Below, piece after piece: positions 11,190 to 23,249 of a stretch of 64,000 nucleotides of DNA. The DNA lies in assembly GCA_019055375.1 (NCBI GenBank), contig JAHQIW010000191.1, forward strand, positions 62,001 to 126,000, given 5' to 3'. This DNA comes from Parelaphostrongylus tenuis. Its lineage: Eukaryota; Nematoda; Chromadorea; Rhabditida; Metastrongylidae. A program made the position numbers and the translations under genes. The notes under the pieces were generated by a model. The model searched no databases. It was not told the DNA's origin and saw nothing but the letters and a program-made list of their open reading frames with translations. The number at the start of each line of letters is the position of its first letter. Within the stretch, counting starts at the first letter, position 1.

Positions 11190-13700
11190 TGGTTTTGCAT
11201 TATGAAGTTGGATGAGGGTGGTGATGAGCGTCTTCGGTGGGCTGTCACTTAGCACAAGTTCAAGTTCTGCACATTATTCATAATTAGTTTATCAATAAAG
11301 TTAATGATATTGGAACTATTAAGTCTTATGGATTTTAGGAGCTTTTGAGCCTTCAACTACTTATCCGTAAACTTTTTACTTATTACTCTCTATAAAAAAG
11401 GAATTGAGAAAGAAAATTACAAAATTCCAATTATAATCGAAAAAAATGTCACAGAGGTTAGAAGAAGCACTCTTTTCTTCCTATCTTCAAAAGCAAGCCG
11501 GTTTCTTATAACTTCGAAGCCTTTCGAGGCTCTTCTTATCATGTTTAACCAGATTCAGTTCATTTTTGATTCGAATCATCCTCGTTTTTTTTCGATTCAT
11601 GTTGTTCTAATTCGATCTGAGTCGCTAGCGGCTGACAACCACCTTGACAACTCACGCACTGCCTTGTTTCAATTCCCTTAACCGTAAAACTTGAACAAAT
11701 CACTTCAAAAGCCTACGTGATGTGATTTTTTCATGAGAACGATTTTCGCACTGTTCTTTGACGTTTAAAAACTTTCATGAGTTTAAACTTAACACGCCTC
11801 TTTGATATGTCAGTTCTCTTCTTCAACTGAGACGTCATGGGGTGAGAGGTTCGTGAGCTTCGACACGTGATCGAACCAGCTATCATACGGATGCTGCAGA
11901 GCACTTCTCTACCGTTGCTGCATAACCGTTCTTTTTCTACCGTATCATTTTCCAAACTTTCATTGACTTTCCCTCATTTCTTTTTTGGAATTTGTTAGAA
12001 TTTGAAGGAGGTTTTCATTTCCGCCTCACACTTCCGCTCATTACCAGTTTTCACCGCCTGTTATTGTTTTATTATTTCTATGTCTTCTTCAACAGCTTTA
12101 ACAAGTATATATCTCGAAGCAGCTGAATACAACAAGTCGTGATTGCTTCATACCTTTTATAAAGCATCACATTTTGCTTCTTCCTCGTTAGTGGTAGTTT
12201 GATACTAATCAATTCAAATAATACAAGTAATTTGAATTCGAATAATACTAATCAGTTTGAGTGCCACTAGTAATTCGAATCACTTAGAATGATACAAGTA
12301 ACAAAATGAATAAGCCATCTATCACCGCTATCTGCTATAATTCCTTTGATCGTCTATTAACCGTACCCCAAAAGGACTCTTTTACGTATTGTCCATGATG
12401 AACTTCGAATGAACGCGACATGCAAAGAGCATCACACTTCATGCAACGTGTGAATTTTCCTTTTCAACCGAAATTAGCGATTGAAGTTCGGTGGCTCTGT
12501 CGTTCTTGAGGCACTTCTTTAGCTCGATTTTCATATGAAAATATTTAACTTTTTACAGTTCTGCTGACGCTGCCTAATGACTCCCCTTTAATTAAGGTGC
12601 TTTGAAACCAGTACACAATCCTTCCGTAGCGATAACAGCTTACTTTCCTTAGCCGAATGTTAGTTAAGTGTCGAAGGTTTTCCGGAGAGCCCACTAGCAT
12701 TACCGTATAGTTTGTTGCGCTCAAAAGAGGTGCAGTGAAGTTTTTTCGCTGAAAGTAAGCTTTCCACTATGCAACTATTGAAAATTTTGCAAGCTTCTCA
12801 AATAAAATATACAATAAATTCCACATGACGGACGACAAGTATGCTTGAATATGTCGCACGAACATGAAAGATATGAACTGATTAGGCTTAACAAACATTG
12901 GGAACATCTCTCATGGTCCACCTGCTTCCTTTAACAAGGATTGCCGCGCTCAGCTTTGGTTTGTGTTTACCCTACTCATTCACACATGAAAAAGTAGCAT
13001 ATAATAGTAAGCAAATCCGATATTTGCGCTGGATGAAGCAGAACGTGTTATAAAATCTTTTAGAGTTGTATGACGTGTCGTTCAGCTTTTGTTGTGTAAC
13101 AGATCTGTTCGTATTTGATCATCGATACTGCTTGGAGATGAATAGTTTTCGTGATCTTTCTGGAATATATTTGAAATTTATAAAGAACTAGTTACGCCTC
13201 AGAAACTCACAGATCATAATTCCATGAAGATTTAACCAAGAAATCAACATAACCTCCTTATGCAAATTTTCCTTTGGAAGGGTGAGTGGTCCAACTTAGC
13301 CCACTCTTCCTAAAAACATCTCTGCTGGTTGAAGAAATACAATTTTATTGTCATGTTCAACAACGAGATTGAGAAGGAAATTTGCGCAAGACATAGAAAC
13401 AGTCTTATTCGCTCTCATTTCGGTCCATTCAACACTAATTGAAGCGATATATGACCTTTAAATTGATCTAAGATCTTCCAATATTTTAGCTTCACATTCC
13501 TGCAGCTTTCTTGATGCCGCTTTATCATTCTTCGAATTGAAGTGCGATGATGGTTCCATGAGCACCATGGAACTAACAAGACCAGTAATATACAGTGTCA
13601 TATAGTTGACAAGATAACTAGGTTTAAGTAGCGTTGTAATGGTCAGCGATTTATTTGTACGTCCAAATCCATATACAATACACTCAAATTACTTTTATTA
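11190..13700. other. Gene-poor interval
   Basis: At 12195-12300 the phrase ATACTAATCA recurs with nearby AATTCGAAT variants, giving a weak, degenerate local repeat. A 74-codon open frame at 11731-11955 has no recognisable domain. I see no other gene or RNA. Confidence 0.35.
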
Positions 13701-13701
13701 G

Positions 13702-14297
13702 TATCAGGTCGTTCCGTAAGTTTGGCATAAGAACAATGAACATCAAATTTATCAACCAGAAGTAACTATAAATGCATTATTTTGGTATCGTTCAATTGCG
13801 CATTTTCTTGCGAACGCTTCAGAGTACAACTTGCTTATACATGCGCTAAGATGGAGCTGTTCTGAGAAGAAATTCGCTGCTAATCATGCAGCAATGGCGC
13901 GTAGGGGAAAATGCTACTAAAGCGGCACGCAAGGTTTATAGAGCTTGTGACGATGATACAATTTCACAAAGGACGGCGGGAAGTGGTACGCGAAGATGGA
14001 ACAAATTCAAATCTAGATGGAACAGTCTGGAGAAATAGTCGCGCTCAAGTCATACACAGGAAGTTCCATTAATCTCGGGCGCCGCTTCACCAGCATTTTC
14101 CCCTACGAACCATTTGTGCATAAGTAGCAAGCAAATTTGTTCCTAAGCAGCTGCATCTCAAAGCAACTATAGACAAGTTGTATGCCAAAACGTTCGCAAG
14201 AAATGCGCAATTCAACAAACATGCAATTTTAAGTATTTTTCGCTAATAGATTTCGTTTTTACTGTTTTAGTACTTAAATTTATGGAACGACCTAATA
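13702..14297. mobile_element. Palindromic (foldback) mariner derivative with TA target duplication
   Basis: Terminal inverted repeats start with T(C/T)AGGTCGTTCC(G/A)TAA at 13704 and, inverted, at 14295, bounded by TA dinucleotides at 13702-13703 and 14296-14297. This is the Tc1/mariner signature. Both arms also share TTGCGCATT..CTTGCGAACG, ACAACTTG and GTAGGGGAAAATGCT, so two 5' halves lie head to head. The left arm, read on the plus strand, encodes a mariner transposase N-terminus (ENATKAARKVYRACDDDT, then a GKWYAKM-like block after a frame change). The right arm reads the same region on the minus strand, more diverged. No catalytic domain is present, so the element is non-autonomous. Its outer end matches the end of the mariner at 17170. 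Confidence 0.8.
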
Positions 14298-14299
14298 TT

Positions 14300-17165
14300 A
14301 AAATGGTGTAAAAACATTCAAAATGATTATAAAAGCAAAACTTCGGCGCGGAAATGTAACTCGTGCTCCAATAGCACTTATAATGTTAACGCGAGGCTAA
14401 CACACTTCATCACCGAATGCACGCACTAAGGTTCCAAAATAAAAGCTCTACAATACTTTCTGAAGCACATTGTGAATGAGCATACTCAAATTTCAAATTT
14501 CCGATGACCCGTCTTTATTTTTAGTTAGATGTTCAACGCAATTTTCTAGTGCGTTTGATTTTCGTTCAGACGTTGTCTTTGGTGGCAGTCTTCCCAAAGA
14601 TCGTTAAACATACAAAAAAAAAGTAGTAAACATACTCAGATATTTGGGCAAGCCATCGTTATATGTAGTTTTGCTCACAACAGTTCTTACATTTGCCTCG
14701 TCTTGCGGTCATCTCTGCAGAATTGGGTCGGGTACAAAGTACGTGAACTTGAGCGCATTTGTGTATTTCTATATCCACTGTGTGCCAAATTCCAGCTGAC
14801 TCCAGATTTCTCTTATGATACGATGTACATGTACCAGGTCCTTCCCAGGTCGTCACAACAGCACTTGATGGTTCTTGTGATTCGGAAGAGAATTGGGTGA
14901 GCTGTTACGATTCGGCGTGACAATGATTCGATAGTCGACCAAGTGCTTAATAGCAATGTAGCATGCCGCTAATTTCCAAACGCAAAATAGTAATAAAAGA
15001 AAAAAAACTTAAAATTAATAGATATAAGTTTTGCCTTTCATGCCTACTACTTCTTCATTTTCCTTGGCAAGGTACGATGAGGTATTAAACCGCACCGAAT
15101 ATGGCTTCGAACTCATTGTTATCTTTTCTGAGACTCACTTTTCACGCAGTATACCATGGAGGATTTGTTTTTCTCTTAGCCGTGTCTTAGTCCTAGTTGT
15201 ACTCTCAGCGGTGACTTGTTTGAATGAATGAATTGGAGGATATAAATCTGCATTGAATCAAGGTAACTGACTTTATGGTCTAGATCACAACTTTTATTGT
15301 TATTTGCTGCCTGACAAATATACTTTGATATCCAGGTGATTCATCTGATGCTTAACCAAATCATGTAAGGACCAGGACATAAACAGCGCACCGAGAGTGA
15401 TGAAGTCGTTTTTTTCGCAGCGTAATATTTCTAGGAGTAATTTTTTAGTTCAAGATTGATGATGTTTTGAGTCGTTTTGGTCAGGCTTTCAGCTGTAATT
15501 ACACTAATGCTGGTGAAATGTGCTTGCTTTTCTATCCTCGTTGAAGACTAACGCGTATTATCAATTCACTTATTTAGAAATCAGGAAATGAGTCGCAACT
15601 CTCCCTACTTGCTCTTAGAATCAAGCTTCTTATTCAAATTAGCTATGAGACTTCAATACTCAACAACGTTACCGCATCGCATTATTGGTAGTGTCATAGC
15701 AAATACGCTTCAGAAAAAAACCCTTTTTCTGGATTATATTCTACTTTGACGGAAATAACTAGTAAGTAAATCTTACGATGTAATGATTTCATTCATGGAG
15801 ATATTTCATCCGCGCTCTAATTTTTGGTTTCTTTGAGTTGAAATGGAGATTTACCATGTATCGCCACGAAATCACCTGTTAATAAAGATCATTATTGACG
15901 TTTAAACGAGAATCTTACCAATTGCATTCCATCTAAACGCAGTTTCATGCATGAATTCCAGTACTTTACTCATGAAGAGTCAAAGTCGAGTTGCAATAAT
16001 TGACATGTAACATAAGCAATGAAGAAATACGCAGTGTCAAAAAATTTTCCTTGACATAATGGATTGCGAAAAAATTATTTGATTCACTGCCTTTGAAAGT
16101 AGTAATGATTTAGACTACACATATAGTATCAATAATTAAGACCTCAAGGATCTGAATGGATCTGCCTCTATATGCACTTTGCTAACTTACGGCAACTCAT
16201 TTTCAATCAACCACTGCATTATTGCCTCTGAAGTGATTTTATTCTTCTAATATAATCTGTGGGTACCAGTAAAAAAAACCCTTTTGCTTACAGTTGCAAT
16301 CGCGCATCACGTTTTCACTCCATTTACTTTTCACTCATTAATACTTCTCATCTGTCAATCAGCACTTCAGTTTTGTATATCGTGGAGAACACAAAAGATT
16401 CACATCTTTTTCGAAAGTGTATTCTTGTAAGCAAGATAGAAACAATTATAAAAATCCGCTAAAATCCATATGGTGCTGAACCAGTAATTGGTAAAATTAG
16501 CAGCTGATATTAGTGTGACTGTTACTTGAAAATAACAGCTAATATACTACCCATGAAATGGTAAAAAAAAATTGCATTATATCTGTTCATTAGAGCATTT
16601 CTTTAAAACTTCCATTAAAGACGTTGCTTGACAGACTGACCGACTAAGCTTTCTATCGTACACCCCTGAGAATCACTAAAGGTCTGATATTTTCTACCAT
16701 TCGTCTTTCATTTAGTATCTATTTCTACCATTCAATGTGTTCTCGATTAACAAGTACAATTTGAATTTCTCCTAATTATTCACTGTACCTGACATTTTGA
16801 TGGGCTTCGTTTTCTTCAGAATGTGAAAATTCGAGTTGACTGGAATTTAGTCAATCAAAGAATATTTATTATCAGTTACTATTAATCTACACAACCTGTT
16901 ATCACGATTCGCCATTCGGATTCCTATACTTCTTTCAATTTAAATGCTTCCTCGCATTTATCCTCCACAAAGGTCTTCAAACATTTCACGTACTTCTTCG
17001 GGTGGTGCATTTAAGTGCTTTTCCTTCTTTACAAATATTGTAGAATGCTGGTTAAAACGATTCTCCTTGAGTCTCGGAGGTAGGCGAACTGAGGCATTTC
17101 CCAAAGCGTTTGTTGATTGATTGCAGAAGAGTTTTGGGAGAGATGATTGAAACAGCGCCTCACTT
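14300..17165. other. Gene-poor interval
   Basis: Contains only short open frames without recognisable domains. The pair of opposing 65-codon frames at 14659-14900 shows no homology that I recognise. No RNA gene or repeat is evident. Confidence 0.4.
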
Positions 17166-17167
17166 AT

Positions 17168-17965
17168 TATCAGGTCTTCTCATAAATTTTGGCACTGGAG
17201 TATTACACACCAAATTTATTAACCAGGAGTAGCTGAAATTGCTTAACAGCACTATCTAAAGTATTGGCCATCAGCCTGAACACATTTCTGCCATCTACCT
17301 GTCAACAAATCAGTACCGCGCTCACAAAACTCGTCATCCTTGGACTTAGAAAACGTTGTCAATACTTGAAGCAAATAAATGTCCCGGAACTTCTTCTTGT
17401 CCAGAAAGTGCTCCAGGAGCCGAAAGAAGTGACACTCAGACGACGACAAGTAAGAGCTGCACGGCGAATGATCCAGCAACTCCTGGCTTAGTTCGGTCAA
17501 CTTCCTCTTTGTCAATTTGGCAACATGTAGCCTTGTCTTGTTTTGAAGTAGGATGATATTACGGCGACGTTGACGTGGCAGGACCCAAGTGCAGCGTCTA
17601 GGTCTTCCAGGTGCTCACAGTGCCGCAGTCATCGTTGGCCAACTGCTTGATAGTCGGAGTCGGATTCTCCTTAGCTGTTTCGATAACGACTTCGCCATCA
17701 ACGTTGCCTGGACATCCGGAGAGCAGCTGGTCGTTCTAGATGGTGTTGCCGGCACAAAGCTCAGAAAGGAACCGAAATGCTGCTGACCTGAACACAAATT
17801 CTTGAGTCTTTGCGCGGTGAATGTTCTCGAAGAAGATCTGTATATCGCGTCTCAATTCGTACTCGTAAACCAGTAATTTGCGATAAAGGCTTCGTTGAGC
17901 GGTCACGATGTGGCAAGTATGGACAAATATGATAACAAAAAAGCCTCAGAAAATTCGCTATATTT
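17168..17965 (-). mobile_element. Mariner transposase relic with internal deletion
   Basis: The 3' terminal repeat begins TCAGGTC after a TA at 17168-17169, and the next sequence (CAAATTTATTAACCAGGAGT) nearly matches that inside the 13704 element. Minus-strand translation gives, from high to low coordinates, a degraded N-terminal helix-turn-helix region (17960-17590, with CPGNVDGEVVIETAKENPT), then a jump into the C-terminal catalytic region (17515-17252). There the motif equivalent to DNARPH reads QNKTRLH. The block equivalent to HPPYSPDLAPSDYHLF reads HSPCSSYLSSSECHFF. The end is FCERGTDLLTGRWQKCVQ. Both catalytic Asp positions seen are replaced and the central part is deleted. No 5' terminal repeat was found. 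Confidence 0.85.
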
Positions 17966-17969
17966 GATA

Positions 17970-18406
17970 AGTTGTACAAAGTTAAAATTTCATCTTGATA
18001 TGGTACAAAGTTTTATCTCTTATTTGTATTTGTATCTTATTGGCGAAGAGCTCTGGATTCTAAGTGCTTTCCTTTCAAATTATATAGTTCGCTGTGAGCT
18101 GAAATAAAATAGCTATAGACGGCCGTCAACTCCGCACCATATGAGTGGAAATCAGCTGATACAGGAATAGATGTGATAATCTTTACGAGATGGACATTTG
18201 CTACAAAGTTTTGCCGTACTATCCGACTTATCGTCCGCTTTTTCGAATCACTGGTTTCTGTTGGTTTTTCGAATCCCTCAGGGTACGATGTTTACCGTTG
18301 TAATGTTTGAGACTCATCTCCACCATACTTCCACAACAACAATTACACAAACATGACGTTCTACTTTTCAATAATATAAACATGTAATATCAATAATATA
18401 ATTATT
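17970..18406. other. Gene-poor interval
   Basis: Nothing recognised apart from A/T repeats (ATAATATAA variants) at 18375-18420, which include the left direct repeat of the next element. Confidence 0.4.
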
Positions 18407-18695
18407 ATATAATATAAACTTTTCCGCAAGATGAATATAAATATAGAGTGAACAACACTGTCTGTTCACTGATAATTTCACTGGACATAGAGTGTAAAAT
18501 GTTCGTCGTCGCTAACTCGTAGTGTGGGGACTGCAGCACCCACAGAGGATTGGCAAAAGACGAGGAAGGGTAACTGCCCGACTGACGAGACTGCAAGCCC
18601 GAAACACGTGTATCGGGCTCTATAAGTGAGCCCCTTGTTAACAGATCACATGACATACGTGGCTCAAAAATAACTTTCTGGCATATAATATAAAC
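18407..18695 (+). mobile_element. Hammerhead-bearing retroelement-like repeat (HHR-1 family), copy B, with 13-bp direct repeats
   Basis: The 13-mer ATATAATATAAAC at 18407-18419 is repeated exactly at 18683-18695, bracketing a 263-bp element (18420-18682). Shared landmarks with the 56907 copy are TTTCACT.GACATAGAGTGTAAAA, an AAAGACGA block, the ribozyme core, a TGAGCCC block and a terminal CACATGACA..GGCTCAAA. The tail is A-rich and short. Direct repeats of this length suggest insertion through target-primed reverse transcription. No protein is encoded; minus-strand open frames across it are incidental. Confidence 0.75.
18576..18618 (+). ncRNA. Type I hammerhead ribozyme motif, stem II damaged
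   Basis: Order: GCCCGA (stem I, 18576-18581), CTGACGA core (18582-18588), stem II region (18589-18600), GAAA (18601-18604), CACGTGTA (stem III palindrome, with cleavage expected after GTA), TCGGGC (stem I partner, 18613-18618). Stem I is a perfect 6-bp match. Stem II has only the closing pair intact, so cleavage is probably weak or lost. Confidence 0.75.
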
Positions 18696-18744
18696 GTTCT
18701 CGAACGAAGAACGGTGTCAACGAATTTGAGCTGAAGTGTTCGAC

Positions 18745-19012
18745 GATGATCCACCTCTGAGAGCGTCATGCATTCGACTTCGCCAGGAATCGTTGGAGGC
18801 GATTGAATGAATACTGGCCTACAGGATGTCTCGAATGGTCTACAGATCCATAGAGTCAGTGTTGCTATCTCTTAAACAAATCCTGCTTCAATTCACTGTA
18901 AGATAAGGATGAATAGAAAGGCTTGGTGGACCTGGGTAGGAAATAAAAACGATAAATCATGTGTGTAATGTAGAGCTCCTCTAGTCACTGTTCTACACGC
19001 GCCTCTATCTCA
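18745..19012 (-). mobile_element. tRNA-derived SINE, SINE-A family, copy 3
   Basis: Starts with the family tail (GAGCGTCATGCATTCGAC at about 18760), followed by TCGTTGGAGGCGATTGAATG and GGCCTACAGGATG. It ends with a minus-strand tRNA-like head (plus strand: GCTCCTCTAGTCACTGTTCTAC). The order is the same as in the 49046 copy, with many substitutions. Confidence 0.6.
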
Positions 19013-19014
19013 GA

Positions 19015-22000
19015 AAATTTTTTCATCTGTCGTCAATAACTCGACGATCTACTCGGCGACACAATAGGCTATTTGTAAAGTACTTTTAGTGCTATCATAA
19101 TAAGAGACTAATTAAGTTCGTTAGCTTGAAGAGTGCAAATAAATCTGGAATTTTCGATTTTTGTCTTAGTCATGCCAAATATACTCATTTTGAAGAAAGG
19201 GATCTCCTGTTATTTTCATCTTGTCGACTTTTTCCAAAGTAGATAAAGAGCTCATTACTTCAAAATGCTTTTCAATCGTATCCCGGTCACTTAACTGAAG
19301 GCTCTTTCGCTGAATTAATTTATCAGTAGATATGTCTGTGGATACGAATTGAATATGTCAGTCCTACTAAGCAGGAATCCACCCTTATTTCTTTCCAGCA
19401 CTCACAATTGAATCCGGTCTCCCATACCCTGTTATTGCACTTCCTTGAAACACAATTCTCCATTCCAATTTTTCATCTTTTCATATCAGCTGTTTGCCTA
19501 AAGCTAAGCTTTTATTATTTCCATCTCTGTCGAATATTCGCATAGGTATCTTAGAACAACCTATTTGCTTTGAAGTCGTAGTCCCAATTTTGATTGATCA
19601 TGAATCAGTGTTCTTTCAACGCCTAGGGCAGGACAAATAGTGAAAGAAGAGATTCGTCAAGAAAATGCCGTCATTTCCACAACCTTAAGTGGATTATAAT
19701 GAGCTCATCAAGAGTGCATTCGTTATATGAAGTGATTCGTCTCAATGCTTCATAAATCTGAAAAATAACGGCGTTTCACAAAAGTGCTCCGTCGAAGCGA
19801 AACGCTTTAAACGTAGTCAAATGGTTAGAAATCAAATAATTTATGCTTGTCGAATACTTTAATGGCTCATCATTGTGTTGTTGACATGTAAACTGCAAGA
19901 AAAAAATTATTTCAGCATTGCTTTTTCTTCTGCATATTGAAATGGACGAGATTATGGAAGTTTCATGTGAGCAGCGATTCTTACAGAATTAGTCCACGTC
20001 TGCGTATGATTATTTACGATCTTGGTAATAATTTTACTGAGGTGATCGCAGAAAACATGAAATTAATTAGGCGTGGTTCAGAGTTATGTCTCGGCCGACT
20101 AATACGTTATCGTTTCGAGTATCCATGAAGTCGTAAAGTCATTCAGCCTGCTAACTCTCTAATTCACATCCTGATATTTAGAACTTCTACCTCTTTCATT
20201 GCTACTTGCTTAGTTTCACATTCGCCGCAAATGCTTTTCCATGAGCTTTTTCTGAAAGATCGAAACATGATGCGGATAAAGGAATAGTACCAAAATCTTT
20301 CACTAGAATACTCGATATTGAAAAAATGACGGTGTTCGACTATGCCACCTTTACTGTGTAGAATATTTCTGTTCCATATGAAACTTTTCCACTAATGTGT
20401 TTGAGTGTTATAGTAGTGCTAAGTTTACGCGCACGATACGATTAATAGACAAGTACCTGCTGCGGATGCAATACATAAATCTTTTCTTTATAAAATTCGA
20501 TGCTTAACCGGTTATATAGGTTCTCAACCACGGAGGGCGTACCACCCCCATGAAAATTGCTGGCAGCCTAATTCAAGCAGCAAACGATCTATTTTTTCCA
20601 GTGATTATGCGCAGCTCCAAAATCATTATTTTCGTGTCTTGTGTAGCATACCAAAAGTGCGATATTTTTTGTGACCCTTGGAACGATGTTGGTTAGTTGA
20701 GTAACTCATGTACGAGAGAGGGACATGCGGGGTTTAGTGGCCCAAAATCGAGTTAGCCGATAATTAGCGGGATTACAGACGGCGAATGTGATCATACCGC
20801 GATAACCGTGAAGATTGTGCTTGGCTATGCCTCAGTTATAATTAATTTGACCTGATCACGGTCTTAGTGTAAGTTACCAGTCTTGTTTGACCCAGCACCA
20901 TCTCGTCTATTCCCATGTCCCCGTGATACGATTTATGACTCCATTGCGTTTGCTGGTTATTATGTTTGATTTCTGTATGAAATCCCGTATTTAATTAGTA
21001 ATGGTTGCTAGCAACAAAGTACTTAGTTCTATAGTTTATGAAAGAATTGCAGTTTCACGGTCAGAGCTAGTTGTTATTATTAGATTTGCGCTCCCTTATC
21101 AACATGCTTTTTTCCGTCCTGATTTTTTGTTTATCTATCACTATGCCAAAGGGCTTTCCAGATTCTAAAATCTAATTATGATAATTAAATAGTTTTCCAT
21201 CTCTAATATATTTCTTTCTGTAATAGGCCTATATATGAAGCGTTCATTCAATGGAAACTTGTGAATATTTCGCAGTTTCAGTAGGCGCAGATATTTTTCG
21301 CTTTCTGATAGAAAAAATTCAAATTCGTACAGAAATGACTAACCTTAACATCGTATAACTTTTCACAATTTCGTGTGCTCCTGGCTGTACCTCGTTTGAG
21401 TCAAATTATGTGATCTAATCCGAGATTCAAGTGTAGAATTCGTAATTGGTGCCGGTGCCTAATAAAGCTACTGAGTTTCTTCTGATTACTCCAAAGCAGT
21501 AAAATTTTCTAAATCGAAAATGTCTATTTTCAGCTTTGAAGTTAGTTTCAAGATTTCAAAGTGTCAACGTTTTCTTTTCTATCTGTACTATTTTCCATTT
21601 CTGCATGAAAAGGCATGGCAATGCATTGTGGGACCTGGAATTCTTTTGCTAATACGTTCCTTTAAATAATGTACGGCATTTGAATAAAAGCGTTCTTCAC
21701 TTGCACCGCTGTTATTCAATGCTATTTTCTTCATTTTCATGATGTGGTAAAGAAATTCTTTGCCTTAGGCAAAATTCGAATTTCATTGCCAATTTCAATT
21801 ATGTCGGTCTCCCCTCTCCACCACAAGCTTTCACAGGATTTCATCAAACGATTTGTTGCATTATTCTTTGAAATTGAAAGCGAGAGAAAATGCTAAAGTT
21901 TTTCTTCAGAAATTCTTATCCCGTTCGATGTTTTTATTCATTGCTAATATTCACATTACTTTGATAAATTTTTCCACCACGCAATAGAATTCCGTTGTTT

Positions 22001-22470
22001 TTTCCTGAATTTTGAATATTAATTTTCTGGATTAGCATCACTATAAAATACCGAGATGTAATGGCCTTTTCAAGTATTTTATTATTATTTTAGTAGCAAA
22101 CTAAATTGTAAATTCATTGCTGGTTAATTCGATTCAATCTATAATTTGTTAGCGAACTAAATTGTGAAATAGTGTAAGTCTCACTGCCACTGGTCTTTGT
22201 GATCCTCGTAATGTTAGAGGAAAAGCCTCAACTTCCTTGCTTGCCTGCTACCAATTTGGGTATCGGACACTTTCTTACTCGCTTTAGTATTTTACTACTT
22301 GCTAATGGCCGATGAAAATGACTAAAAATTGCTAAGTTTGTCCAATTACATAATTTATGACCTGCGAAAAGCCATGAAACAAAGACTATTGTGCCTTATT
22401 AATAGATAACGATTTCTAAACGTCTGCTTTGAGACAACTTCATCGCCGATCCATGTCCATGAGTGGCCTT
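19015..22470. other. Gene-poor interval
   Basis: A+T-rich with scattered open frames below 65 codons. At about 20520-20900 the sequence is slightly more GC-rich and less simple, but no frame, splice-bounded exon or RNA fold stood out. Confidence 0.4.
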
Positions 22471-22479
22471 TAACTCAGA

Positions 22480-22740
22480 TATTATAGTCGTTTCATCTAT
22501 AATTTGCTGGGGAGGTTTTTCTGAAATATTATCTTAGTAACAGTTATTTCTCAATTTGTGTCAATTACGTTCCACAATACCTACTTCACTCTGGTGCTCT
22601 GTTCGTGGCTCAACATTCAGCAAACCGTTGATGAGCAGAACGACTTCACAAGTACAGAGTTCTTGCTTTGTCAGCTCTTCTGTGACTTTTTTACCCAATG
22701 TGGGCCAAACCATGTTGTCTTTCAATATGATAACATGTTT
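22480..22740 (-). mobile_element. Probable mariner transposase fragment
   Basis: Minus-strand translation around 22560-22735 reads HVIILKDNMVWPTLGKKV followed by TEELTKQEL and, further on, NGLLNVEPRTEHQ. This fits the catalytic stretch of mariner transposases (a D-N motif, a helix rich in T-L-x-x-L, then the region before the third Asp) with about the right spacing. No terminal repeat was found and similarity is low, so a chance resemblance remains possible. Confidence 0.4.
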
Positions 22741-22775
22741 TGAGCATATACGAGGCCTGGTATCGCACCTATGCA

Positions 22776-22820
22776 GTAATAGACAGGTCTGCTTCGCCTT
22801 TCCAAGCTCATCGGTAGTGC
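22776..22820 (-). ncRNA. Degenerate hammerhead-like motif (HHR-2), minus strand
   Basis: On the minus strand: GCACTA, core CCGATGA (22808-22814 region), stem II GCTT/AGGC capped by a GGAA tetraloop, GAAG in place of GAAA, then CAGACCTG and GTC. The core U at position 4 and the last A of GAAA are substituted and stem I is weak, so this is probably inactive. It is an inverted relative of the motif at 23086-23130. Confidence 0.5.
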
Positions 22821-22850
22821 GATGCTCTTCGGTTCAGCAGTACAAGACCT

Positions 22851-22943
22851 TATAAAAGGCTTAGAACATGTTTATATTGTCAGATTATTATTTTTTCAAA
22901 CAAGATGTATAAAAGCAGTCGGATGAAAAGGTATGATTCACTT
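22851..22943 (+). repeat. Direct repeat unit, left copy (partner at 23154-23248)
   Basis: The segment from AAAAGGC..ACATGTT through CAGATTATTATT, TATAAAAGC and TCGGATGAA matches 23154-23248 (AAAAGCC..ACATGTT, CAGATTATTATT, TATAAAAGC, TCGAATGAA) with an offset of about 303 bp. Each copy lies about 25-30 bases to the right of one hammerhead-like motif. Confidence 0.6.
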
Positions 22944-23085
22944 TACCAGTCACGAGCTCGACTGTTTGTCACTGTAATGTCGGGGGATTTTGTCACTTGA
23001 CTTGTGGTGATTTGTTTATCAGCGTCGATTCCTTTATAAGCAGGGTATATTCCCTTGGATGGCATTGGCTAAAGCGAAAGGCAGC

Positions 23086-23130
23086 GTACTACTGATGAGA
23101 CTGGAAAGGAGAAACAGGCCTGTCTAGCAC
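23086..23130 (+). ncRNA. Hammerhead-like motif (HHR-2), plus strand
   Basis: GTACTA (23086-23091), CTGATGA core (23092-23098), stem II region with GGAA loop (23099-23110), GAAA (23111-23114), the palindrome CAGGCCTG, cleavage triplet GTC (23122-23124), then TAGCAC (23125-23130). Stem I pairs at five of six positions. The bases closing stem II (G..A) are mismatched; the inverted copy at 22776 has the pairing G-C there, which suggests decay from a functional ancestor. Confidence 0.6.
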
Positions 23131-23153
23131 TATGTAAGTATCTTAGCAAACGT

Positions 23154-23248
23154 CCTAAAAAGCCCAAGACATGTTATCATATTATCAGATTATTATTGTT
23201 TATGCGCTTAGCCTATAAAAGCTGTCGAATGAAGAAGCATGTTTTCTT
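23154..23248 (+). repeat. Direct repeat unit, right copy (partner at 22851-22943)
   Basis: Matches the left copy as described there. The flanking hammerhead motifs are in opposite orientations, so this is not a simple tandem duplication. Confidence 0.6.
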
Positions 23249-23249
23249 T

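Noticed and set aside
18405..18656. 83-codon minus-strand frame, and the similar frames near 56879-57231 and 25885-26115.
   Set aside because: These lie antisense to the hammerhead-bearing elements and are similar to each other only because the elements are; not genes.
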